From positions 1 to 52,712 of the forward strand of contig CADEGH010000035.1 of NCBI GenBank assembly GCA_902826835.1: a DNA stretch of 52,712 bases, in the 5' to 3' direction. Shown one piece after another: positions 1-7,140 of the stretch (within the stretch, counting starts at the first letter, position 1; every line of letters begins with the position of its first letter). The notes below the pieces were generated by a model. It made no database searches and was not told where the DNA came from. It saw only the letters and a list, made by a program, of their open reading frames with translations. The position numbers and the translations under genes are program-made. The DNA is from an uncultured bacterium (GTDB lineage: Bacteria; Planctomycetota; GCA-002687715).

Positions 1-788
1 AGGCGCCAGGCTTTGGCGATCGCCGCAAGGCCATGCTCGAAGACATCGCCATCCTGACCGGCGGCACCTTCATCTCCGAGGACATCGGTCGCAAGCTCGA
101 GTCGGTGGCGATCACCGAGCTCGGTCGCTGCCGCAAGGTCGAGATCAAGAAGGAAGAGACCCTCATCATCGAGGGTGTCGCCACGAAGAAGACCATCAAG
201 GAGCGGGTCGACCAATTGCGCGCCAAGATCGACACCACGACGAGCGACTACGACCGCGAGAAGCTGCAAGAGCGGCTCGCGAAGCTGTCGGGCGGAGTGG
301 CGGTCATCAAGGTCGGCGCTCCCACCGAGAAGGAGATGGCAGAGAAGAAGTATCGCGTCGAAGACGCGATGCATGCGACCCGCGCGGCGATGGACGAAGG
401 AATCGTCCCCGGCGGCGGGGTTGCCCTCCTCCGCACCATTCCCGCCTTGGAAGCCCTGTCCGCCAAGACCAGGAACGAAGCCGAGCGCGCGGGCATCGAC
501 ATCGTGATCGACGCCTGCCGCGCCCCCTGCGTGCAGATCGCGAGCAACGCCGGCTTCGACGGTGATGTCGTGGTCGAAACGGTCCTCGAAAAGACCGGCG
601 CCCAGGGCTTCAACGCCCTGACCGGCGAGTACGAGGATCTGGTCAAGGCCGGAGTCGTCGACCCGGTGAAGGTGACGCGACTCGCCCTTGAGTACGCGGC
701 TTCGATCTCCGGCACGATGCTGATCACCAACACCACCATCACCGAGCTCAAGAACGAGAAGTCGGAAGTGCAAGGCGCGGTGGTCTGA
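1..788 (+). CDS. groEL: 60-kDa chaperonin GroEL, C-terminal part (5' end outside window)
   Basis: Group I chaperonin subunit, which forms the double-ring cage that refolds cytosolic proteins using ATP. The reading frame is open from base 3, so the gene begins upstream and 261 residues are visible. The first visible residues APGFGDRRKAMLEDIA are the conserved apical-domain motif found near residue 280 of the family. DEGIVPGGGVALLR and the equatorial C-terminal part (AGVVDPVKVTRLALEYAASISG) follow. The protein ends in a charged tail and lacks the Gly-Gly-Met repeat that lines the cavity in typical GroEL. Many bacteria with several GroEL copies have such tail variants, so this may be one of several paralogues. 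No groES is visible in the window. dnaJ follows after 69 bp containing a strong hairpin. Confidence 0.97.
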   Translation, partial: APGFGDRRKAMLEDIAILTGGTFISEDIGRKLESVAITELGRCRKVEIKKEETLIIEGVATKKTIKERVDQLRAKIDTTTSDYDREKLQERLAKLSGGVAVIKVGAPTEKEMAEKKYRVEDAMHATRAAMDEGIVPGGGVALLRTIPALEALSAKTRNEAERAGIDIVIDACRAPCVQIASNAGFDGDVVVETVLEKTGAQGFNALTGEYEDLVKAGVVDPVKVTRLALEYAASISGTMLITNTTITELKNEKSEVQGAVV

Positions 789-807
789 TCCCCATTCGGT
801 TGGGGCC

Positions 808-841
808 GGGACGGCGCGAGGGACCACTCTCGCGCCGTCCC
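808..841 (+). other. 13-bp perfect stem-loop between groEL and dnaJ
   Basis: Bases 808-820 pair perfectly with 829-841 around an 8-base loop. No T-run follows, so this is not a standard intrinsic terminator. A second small hairpin (CCCCA/TGGGG, about 790-805) precedes it. It may stabilise the groEL 3' end or reduce readthrough into dnaJ (inference). Confidence 0.6.
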
Positions 842-857
842 CATACCGGGAACGGCG

Positions 858-1994
858 ATGGCGAAGAAGCGCGACTACTACGAAATCTTGGGCCTTGAGC
901 GCGGGGCGTCGGAAGACGACCTGAAGAAGGCCTACCGCAAACTCGCCTTCAAGTATCACCCCGACAAAAACCCGGGTGACGCCGCTGCCGAAGCGAAGTT
1001 CAAGGAAGCCGCCGAGGCCTACGAGGTTTTGTCCGACGACCAGAAGCGGGCTCGCTACGACCAGTTTGGCCACGCGGGAGTCGATGCCCACGCGCAGGGC
1101 GGAGGCGCCCAGGGTCGCAGTGCCGAGGACGTGTTCTCGGCGTTCCGCGACGCGTTCGGCGGGGAAGGCGGATTCTTCGACATGTTCGGCGGCGGGGCCC
1201 GGCGCAGCCGCACGCGCGGACCTGAAGCCGGCGCCAGCTTGCAGGCCACGGTTTCCGTCACGCTCGAAGAAGTGCTCACCGGAACGACCCGAAGGCTGTC
1301 AGTCAAGCGCCGCGAGCTCTGCGAAGGCTGCCGCGGCACCGGGGTCAAGGGCGGCGGGAAGCCGGCCACCTGCTCGACGTGCGAGGGCGCCGGAGCGGTC
1401 CTCCAATCGCAGGGCTTCTTCAGCCTGCGGACGGTGTGCCCGACCTGCCAGGGCCGGGGGAAGGTCGTTCGCGATCCCTGCCCGAAGTGTGATGCGGAAG
1501 GTCTGACCAAGAAACCGGTGGAGCTCGAAATCAAAATTCCCCCGGGCATCGACGAAGGCACGGAACTGCGCATCGCCAACGAAGGCGAACCGAGCCAGGA
1601 GGGAGGTCCGCGTGGCCACCTCTTCGTTCATTTGCAAGTCCAGGATCATCCGGTGTTCCTGCGCCGCGGGTCCGATCTGCTGTGCGAAGCCGAAGTCGAG
1701 GTGGCCCAGGCCGTGCTCGGAGCTTCCATCGAAGTGGCGACTCTGGATGGCCGGGCCGATTTGAGAATTCCTCCGGGAACCCAGCCCAACACGGTGCTTC
1801 GGCTCCGCGGTCAGGGACTTCCGGAACTGCGGGGCGGGCAACGGGGCGACATCCTCGTGCGCCTCGCCGTCTTGATCCCCACCCGACCGAGCGAAAAAGA
1901 GCGCACGCACTACGAGGCGCTGCTCCGGGAAGACAAAACCGCGAAGCCCGGCGGCAAGGGCTTCTTCCGCAAAGTTCGGGAGATCTTCGAGTGA
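858..1994 (+). CDS. dnaJ: Co-chaperone DnaJ
   Basis: Hsp40 co-chaperone that delivers substrates to DnaK and stimulates its ATPase in the cytoplasm. The 378 residues match the family length. An N-terminal J domain has the HPD motif (KYHPDKNPGD, about residues 33-42). A Gly/Phe-rich stretch follows (about 75-115). Then come four zinc repeats (CEGCRGTG, CSTCEGAG, CPTCQGRG, CPKCDAEG) and the C-terminal substrate-binding barrels. The fourth zinc repeat has Ala where the CxxCxGxG consensus has Gly; all eight cysteines are kept. The start ATG lies 69 bp after groEL. Its stop overlaps the GTG of grpE, implying translational coupling. dnaK is not in the window. Confidence 0.97.
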   Translation: MAKKRDYYEILGLERGASEDDLKKAYRKLAFKYHPDKNPGDAAAEAKFKEAAEAYEVLSDDQKRARYDQFGHAGVDAHAQGGGAQGRSAEDVFSAFRDAFGGEGGFFDMFGGGARRSRTRGPEAGASLQATVSVTLEEVLTGTTRRLSVKRRELCEGCRGTGVKGGGKPATCSTCEGAGAVLQSQGFFSLRTVCPTCQGRGKVVRDPCPKCDAEGLTKKPVELEIKIPPGIDEGTELRIANEGEPSQEGGPRGHLFVHLQVQDHPVFLRRGSDLLCEAEVEVAQAVLGASIEVATLDGRADLRIPPGTQPNTVLRLRGQGLPELRGGQRGDILVRLAVLIPTRPSEKERTHYEALLREDKTAKPGGKGFFRKVREIFE

Positions 1995-2551
1995 ACGACA
2001 CCACCAACGATCCCGCCGACCAGACGCCACCTTCGGACGAATCGGAGCTAGATTTCGCCCTGATGCTCGCGGAGCAAGCCGAGCTCAAGGCCAAGGCCGC
2101 GAAGGCCGACGAGCTGACGGATCGGCTCCAGCGAACGCTCGCCGAGTACGGCAACTACCAAAAGCGTGCCGTCAAGGAGCGCGACCAAGCGCGCCTCTTC
2201 GGGATGCGCGACCTTTTGAGGGCGCTCCTTCCGTCCATCGACAACCTGGACCGGGCGATCCAGAGTGGCGAGGCCGACGCGGTGTCCCTGCTCGCTGGCG
2301 TCCGCATGACGAGCAGTGAAATTCAGCGCGTGCTCGGGGAAGTCGGCATCAAGTCGCTCCATCCGATCGGCGAGAAACTCGATCCGCGCGTCCATGAGGC
2401 GATTGCGCGGGTGCCCGCTCCCGAAGGCAAGGCGGGTACCATCCTCGATGTCGCGGAGCGCGGCTACGTGCTAGGCGAGATCGTGATTCGGCCCGCCCGC
2501 GTCGTGGTGGCGAGCGATTTGGAACCCCGTCCGAAGACCGAGGAGGCCTGA
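1991..2551 (+). CDS. grpE: Nucleotide exchange factor GrpE
   Basis: GrpE releases ADP from DnaK and completes the DnaK-DnaJ cycle. I place the start at GTG 1991, which overlaps the dnaJ stop (GTGA) and gives 186 residues, the usual length. An acidic, disordered N-terminus is followed by a long helix (ALMLAEQAELKAKAAKADEL). The family core ends with HPIGEKLDPRVHEAIARV and the beta-wing segment with ERGYVLGEIVIRPARVVVA. A longer reading frame starting inside dnaJ is open but is coincidental. The next gene begins 2 bp after the stop, so dnaJ, grpE and fmdB are one transcription unit. Confidence 0.96.
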   Translation: MNDTTNDPADQTPPSDESELDFALMLAEQAELKAKAAKADELTDRLQRTLAEYGNYQKRAVKERDQARLFGMRDLLRALLPSIDNLDRAIQSGEADAVSLLAGVRMTSSEIQRVLGEVGIKSLHPIGEKLDPRVHEAIARVPAPEGKAGTILDVAERGYVLGEIVIRPARVVVASDLEPRPKTEEA

Positions 2552-2553
2552 AC

Positions 2554-2835
2554 ATGCCGACTTACGACTACCTCTGCACCGCTTGCCAGCACAAAGCCGA
2601 GATCCTCGAGTCCTTCCAGGAAGCGCCCAAAAAGAAGTGCCCCGAGTGCGGCAAGAAGCAGTTCGAACGCCAATTGGGAATCGGGGCCGGGTTGCTCTTC
2701 AAAGGCTCGGGCTTCTACACCACCGACTACCGGAGTGAGAGCTTCAAGTCCGCGGAGAAGGCAGACACGAGTTCGGGCTCCTGCTCGGGAACGCCGGCTT
2801 CCTGCACGAAACCGAGCTGCCCCAGTTCGAACTGA
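2554..2835 (+). CDS. FmdB-family zinc-ribbon protein
   Basis: Small 93-residue protein with the FmdB/CxxC_CxxC_SSSS N-terminus: MPTYDYLCTACQHKAEILES, then CPECGK, giving a two-CxxC zinc ribbon. It continues with the typical GIGAGLLFKGSGFYTTDYR segment. The C-terminal 25 residues are Ser/Cys-rich and contain four further cysteines. Members of this family are widely annotated as putative regulatory proteins but their function is not established. It starts 2 bp after grpE and ends 9 bp before yacG, so it is part of the chaperone operon. Confidence 0.88.
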   Translation: MPTYDYLCTACQHKAEILESFQEAPKKKCPECGKKQFERQLGIGAGLLFKGSGFYTTDYRSESFKSAEKADTSSGSCSGTPASCTKPSCPSSN

Positions 2836-2844
2836 GCGCGCGCC

Positions 2845-3063
2845 ATGGCCAGTCCAGGGGAATCATTCTTGCCACCTCCCTGCCCTCGGTGCTCCAAAGC
2901 CCTTCCCCCGCCTCTCCGCACCGACGGTTCGCTCACTGGTCGCTGGCCCCACTTCCCGTTCTGCTCCGACCGTTGTCGGCTGCTCGATCTCGGCGCCTGG
3001 CTGACTGGGGACTACGTGATTCCAGGTGAGCCCCTGGCCCATGACGAACAGATCGACCCTTAG
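2845..3063 (+). CDS. yacG: YacG-type zinc-binding protein (DNA gyrase inhibitor family)
   Basis: The 72-residue protein has the YacG signature: CPRC near residue 13, then FPFCSDRCRLLDLGAWLTGDYVIPG. Together these supply the four zinc cysteines (CxxC and CxxxC). E. coli YacG binds GyrB and inhibits gyrase; the role here is assumed from the family. It is the last gene of the groEL-dnaJ-grpE-fmdB operon, and about 260 bp of apparently non-coding DNA follow. Confidence 0.88.
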   Translation: MASPGESFLPPPCPRCSKALPPPLRTDGSLTGRWPHFPFCSDRCRLLDLGAWLTGDYVIPGEPLAHDEQIDP

Positions 3064-3218
3064 GAGCCGCGTCCAAGGCGGGGGCCGCTTGTCGCTGAGG
3101 CGTCACTGGCCAACCAGCGGATGCTACGGAGTGGAAGCCTCGAGACCCTCAGAACGAGTGCAGGTGACCTGGGGAGCAGGCTGGTCGGTGGACGCGGCCA
3201 AAAAGCCCGACCCCACAC

Positions 3219-3248
3219 TTCCATAGCCCCTGGCGACTCCTGTATGCT
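3219..3248 (+). promoter_or_regulatory. Possible sigma70-type promoter for the 3327 gene
   Basis: TTCCAT (3219-3224) and TATGCT (3243-3248) are separated by 18 bp. This is only a partial match. It would give a leader of about 70 nt containing a GGGCAG/CTGCCC hairpin, with AGGA upstream of the ATG at 3327. The 3064-3326 interval otherwise shows no convincing gene. Confidence 0.3.
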
Positions 3249-3326
3249 CCGCTGCGGGCAGCCCTGCCCACGCCTAGTGCCGCGACTCTTGCGGCTCAGG
3301 GCTCATCCCCTCAGGAAAAAGAAACC

Positions 3327-4457
3327 ATGAAACGTGCGCTTCGGGTCGCTACCGCACTCTCCCTTGCTGTTTCGAGTCTCGCCGCCCAACAGTTCGGCGA
3401 CAGCGATCGGGACTACCTCGTCAACTTCAACGGCAGCTTCTCGCCCTCCTTCGTGCAGAGCTCGATCTGCGCGGGACAAGAGGCGATGTCCAACGACTAC
3501 TTCACTTCCGCCTCCAGCATGCCCTTCATTTGGGCGATGGCGTCGGCCGGGACGATCGGTTGGTTCACGAACCCCGGTAACTCGGTAGACCTCGGACCGG
3601 CCGGTCTCACTTTCCTCCTCAATGGCACCGATCCCTCGAACCCCGTCAATCTCTTCGCTTACCTCGACAACTTCGGGGCAGCGTCCTTGAACGTCGGATC
3701 ACCGGCGAACCTTGCCGGCGTCATCCTCTATTTCTGCATGGCCCACGTCGACCCCATGGCCCCCTCCGGGTTCTACGTGTCCCAGACGCACGAAGTCACC
3801 TTCACTTCACAGGCGGGAGGCATGACGCCCACGGTCGGTCCGAATCCCGGGACCACTCCCGACCCGATGGCCACCACGCTCTCGCTGACCGACGACTCCT
3901 TCGCGGTGTTGAACCTGGCGGGCGCAGGCTTCCCTTATTACGGGACGACTCACACGTTGTGTTACGTGGGGTCAAACGGTTACGTGACCTTTGTGAATGG
4001 AGACGTTTCCTACTTCTTTGATCCCTTCGGCCTCTCGTTCGGAGATCCCCGTATCGCGATCAATTGGAACGACCTCAACCCCAGCCAAGGCGGTACGGTC
4101 AGCGCTTACGCGGATCCGACGGGCGGATTCGAAGTGACCTACACCGGCGTTCCCGAGTTCTTCAATACGGGTTCGAACACGATGCAGCTCCGAGCGGTCC
4201 CGGGGACCTCGATCAGCATGAACTACGACGTCGCAATGACCCTGACCGATGGCTTGGTCGGCCTGAGCCCCGGGAATGGTGGCATCGTCACCTCGACCGA
4301 CCTGTCCAACCCGGTTGGAGGATCCACGCTGATCAATCTGGGCGAGGGCCTTTACGAAGAGTTTGGCGTGACTCCCTGTGGAACCTCCTTCGATCTCAAT
4401 GGATACCAACTGATCTGGCTCCTGGACAGCCTGGGCAATCCGTTCGCCCAGAATTGA
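3327..4457 (+). CDS. Exported protein of unknown function, possibly NIDO-like
   Basis: The 376-residue protein has a clear signal peptide (MKRALRVATALSLAVSSLAA, cleavage before QQF). The mature chain is rich in Gly, Ser, Thr and Asn with few charges, as expected of an extracellular beta-rich protein. A segment at about residues 190-290 (AGFPYYGTTHTLCYVGSNGYVTF, then DPRIAINWNDLNP) resembles the nidogen-like beta-sandwich pattern seen in many planctomycete and myxobacterial secreted proteins. I cannot assign a function. AGGA lies about 10 nt upstream of the start. A 7-bp stem-loop (4483-4504) follows the stop without a T-run. A second exported protein gene follows on the same strand. Confidence 0.8.
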   Translation: MKRALRVATALSLAVSSLAAQQFGDSDRDYLVNFNGSFSPSFVQSSICAGQEAMSNDYFTSASSMPFIWAMASAGTIGWFTNPGNSVDLGPAGLTFLLNGTDPSNPVNLFAYLDNFGAASLNVGSPANLAGVILYFCMAHVDPMAPSGFYVSQTHEVTFTSQAGGMTPTVGPNPGTTPDPMATTLSLTDDSFAVLNLAGAGFPYYGTTHTLCYVGSNGYVTFVNGDVSYFFDPFGLSFGDPRIAINWNDLNPSQGGTVSAYADPTGGFEVTYTGVPEFFNTGSNTMQLRAVPGTSISMNYDVAMTLTDGLVGLSPGNGGIVTSTDLSNPVGGSTLINLGEGLYEEFGVTPCGTSFDLNGYQLIWLLDSLGNPFAQN

Positions 4458-4642
4458 GCCGAACACGTCGCGTTCCTCGCATCCGACCGGATTAGCACGG
4501 TCGGGTGCCCTCGGTGTCGGACTCTTGCACACTCGAGCGACGCCGATGACGCGAATGGAGCACTCCTGGGGACTAAACGCGTTGCCTTGCCCGACGTGCC
4601 TGTGCGACGATCGCTACGTCTGCCGCAGTTCCCAACCCTAGG

Positions 4643-5707
4643 ATGCAATCCATGAGTCGTTCTGTTCTTTCCGTGGTCGCGGCCTTGCTCGTTTCGCCTT
4701 GGCTGACGGCCCAGCCGTACATCAACGGTCCTCTCATCACCCACCCCGGCTTTGCCGCCGGTGGCCTGGACGCCAGCGCTCTCGAGCTCCAGCTCAACAG
4801 CTTCGGCGCCGGCGCTCAATTGACCGCGACCATCAACAATCGCCTCGCTGACGATTTTGTGGTGCCGGTTGGTGAGCAGTGGACGCTCAGCGACATCTCG
4901 GTGTTCGCGTACCAGACCGGCTCTCCCATTACCTCGACGATGACCGGTGGAAACTACCGAATATGGAGCGGCCAGCCCGGCACTCCGGGAGCGACGGTTC
5001 TCTTCGATTTCAGCGCCGCGAACCAACTGGTGACGACTTCTTTCACCAACATCTATCGGGTCGCCCTCGCGACGCTGCTCGATGCGACGCGCCCGATCAT
5101 GCGCATCACGATGAACGGCAACGGGATCGTGCTGAATCCAGGAACGTACTGGCTCGACTGGCAGGGCCAAGGTTCGCTCGCCTCGGGCCCCTTCTTCCCG
5201 CCGATTTCCATCCTCGGCCAGACCCTGTCCCCCACCGGCAATGCGGTTCAGTTCATCGGTGCCATACCGGCGGTAGCCGGCAACGGTTGGTCCTCCACCT
5301 TCGTGAGCGGCGCCGCCTCGCAAGCCCAGGGCTTCCCGTTCGAAATCAACTACGCAGTCGCCGCCGTGCCCTTCTGGAATCTGAGCCTCTCCCAAACTTC
5401 GGCGGGGGCCCCGCTCCTCATCTCCGACAGTGGCGGTTTCCCGGGCAACACCTTCGTGAACTTGTTCACGTTCGCGGCGGGCAACTATCCGAATGGTTGG
5501 TTGTTCGGACTCGATATGAGCATCGGGGATCTCTCCCTCGAGCTCTCGTTCGGGCCTCCGTTTGTCGGAACCCTCGACGGGTCGGGCAATTTCAGCCTCC
5601 CCGTTCCCGGCATTCCGACCGGCATCACGATCTACGGCGTCGGGCTCCAACTCAGCGGATCCGGCCTCGTGAGCGCCGACCAACCCTTCGCCTACACCAC
5701 TATTTGA
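4643..5707 (+). CDS. Exported beta-rich protein of unknown function
   Basis: The 354-residue protein begins with a signal peptide (hydrophobic VLSVVAALLVSPWLTA, cleavage before QPY). A second in-frame ATG at 4652 is an equally good start. The body is low in charge and rich in Gly/Ser/Thr/Phe. The segment NNRLADDFVVPVGEQWTLSDI resembles a recurring planctomycete pattern in exported proteins. The last 80 residues (from GGFPGNTFVNLF to the end) look like a separate beta-sandwich module, possibly a sorting or surface-binding domain. No catalytic motif is recognisable. It is separated by 185 bp from the preceding exported protein, with which it shares style but no obvious sequence identity. Confidence 0.78.
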   Translation: MQSMSRSVLSVVAALLVSPWLTAQPYINGPLITHPGFAAGGLDASALELQLNSFGAGAQLTATINNRLADDFVVPVGEQWTLSDISVFAYQTGSPITSTMTGGNYRIWSGQPGTPGATVLFDFSAANQLVTTSFTNIYRVALATLLDATRPIMRITMNGNGIVLNPGTYWLDWQGQGSLASGPFFPPISILGQTLSPTGNAVQFIGAIPAVAGNGWSSTFVSGAASQAQGFPFEINYAVAAVPFWNLSLSQTSAGAPLLISDSGGFPGNTFVNLFTFAAGNYPNGWLFGLDMSIGDLSLELSFGPPFVGTLDGSGNFSLPVPGIPTGITIYGVGLQLSGSGLVSADQPFAYTTI

Positions 5708-5893
5708 CCGGGTGCTTGCGCTACACTCGGCCGGCCTGGTCCCTGGCCAACGCCGAGCTCGAATCACGCCGGCCGTTGCACGAGCAAGTCGGGCCTGAGC
5801 CCCTCCTTCCGGCAGTCGCTGCCCACCGCCGGGGGGATCACTGGGCCCCCATCCACGGAAACTCGGCGGGCCCGAGTGATAACCTGCGTACCT

Positions 5894-7123
5894 ATGGTCC
5901 AGCCGCTTTCCATGCACATTGGCGACCCGACCCCCCTGCTGCAGTGGATAGCCCGTCAAGAGGTCTTTGATCTGAGTGCCGTCAAGGTACCGAGCATTTG
6001 GGGACTCACCGCGCTCGCCGCACAGTGCAGGAACGAACAACCCCGCTTGAGGATCGAACGTTCAGACCCTTCGTCGGCGGCCTCGAGGTTCGCTCATGCA
6101 GTGGGGTTCGAGTCGGCGTGCGCTGGCACATTTCATCGCGTCGCCGACCAGAGCCGCACTTGCGCAATCGAGCGCATCAAGATGCTCAGCAGCCTCGATC
6201 CGCAGCCAGTTGCCGAGCGCATCGCGCGTTTGATTCTCCCCTCGGAAGAAGAGGAGGAAACTCGGCGCACCTTTGTTTACGTCTTGGTCGAGCTGATCAG
6301 AAACGTAAGCCAGCACAGCCGCGACCCGTTGGGTGGCATCGTCGCCGCCCAACGGATGGATGCGGGTTCCGGTGGTTATCGTAAAGACCATGTTCAGGTG
6401 GCCGTAGCCGATGCGGGCATTGGGATTTTGGAAGCATTACGAGGCTTTCACCCGACGCTCGCAAACGCCAAGGAAGCCTGCGAAAAGGCCCTTTGGCCCC
6501 ATTACTCGGGAACGTTCGAAGAGGGCCTTACCGGGACGGCGGAAAATGCTGGTCTCGGGCTGTTCTTCATAGCGGAGATGACCAAACTGACGGGTGGGCG
6601 CCTTCTCCTCGCGACGAGGGGCGCGACGCTGTCTCTCGTCAGTGACGACGAATCGACGGAGCGCAATCACATCCAGTTCTTGGATCAGGCCGGGCCCGGA
6701 TACCCGGGAACTATAGTCGCCTTCGAAGCCCCGTTCGACTCCGTCGCGGACTACTACGCGATCATCGAAACGATCCAGCAACGAGCGCAGACCCGAGCCC
6801 CCGGGCGAACGTCCCACCGGTGGCTGCGCTACGATGAACCCGATCCGACTGCATTCGGATTGTCAGTCCGAATCGCCGCCGAGAGTACACCCAAGGCAGT
6901 CGAGCTCGCTGCCAAGGCGCTGGTGCCGAAATTGGCCGCAAAACAAGCCCTCAAACTCGATTTCACGGGAATCGAGATCTTCACTCAGAGCTTCGCGCAC
7001 GCGCTGCTGTACGAGCCGCTGCGCGTTGCATGGGCACTCAAGACCCCCATCTGGATCGTGAATGCAAAGCCGTCGGTGCGGAGCACGCTCGCACTACTGG
7101 AGCGGTACGCCCTGAGCGGGTAG
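5894..7123 (+). CDS. STAS-like / HATPase_c / DUF4325 (STAS-like) regulatory protein
   Basis: A 409-residue cytoplasmic protein without TM segments. The middle is a GHKL-type ATPase: N-box VELIRNVSQHS (133-142), G1 box VADAGIGI (171-178) and G2 box NAGLGLFFI (218-226). No dimerisation/phosphoacceptor (HisKA) domain is present, so it is more like an anti-sigma kinase than a sensor kinase. The C-terminus (about 325-405; KLDFTGIEIFTQSFAHAL) matches the DUF4325 STAS-like pattern. The first 75 residues (FDLSAVKVPSIWGLTALA) may be a degenerate STAS fold. This resembles a partner-switching module in one chain, but no sigma factor or phosphatase is adjacent. The ATG at 5894 was chosen over an in-frame GTG at 5876. 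A GATAAC at 5878-5883 lies close enough to suggest a near-leaderless mRNA. Confidence 0.78.
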   Translation: MVQPLSMHIGDPTPLLQWIARQEVFDLSAVKVPSIWGLTALAAQCRNEQPRLRIERSDPSSAASRFAHAVGFESACAGTFHRVADQSRTCAIERIKMLSSLDPQPVAERIARLILPSEEEEETRRTFVYVLVELIRNVSQHSRDPLGGIVAAQRMDAGSGGYRKDHVQVAVADAGIGILEALRGFHPTLANAKEACEKALWPHYSGTFEEGLTGTAENAGLGLFFIAEMTKLTGGRLLLATRGATLSLVSDDESTERNHIQFLDQAGPGYPGTIVAFEAPFDSVADYYAIIETIQQRAQTRAPGRTSHRWLRYDEPDPTAFGLSVRIAAESTPKAVELAAKALVPKLAAKQALKLDFTGIEIFTQSFAHALLYEPLRVAWALKTPIWIVNAKPSVRSTLALLERYALSG

Positions 7124-7140
7124 CTCCCGCAGACCTCGTG

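Noticed and set aside
4352..6040. Long 562-residue frame on the minus strand across two exported-protein genes
   Set aside because: It is antisense to genes with clear signal peptides and has an Arg/Gly-rich, low-complexity composition typical of high-GC antisense frames.
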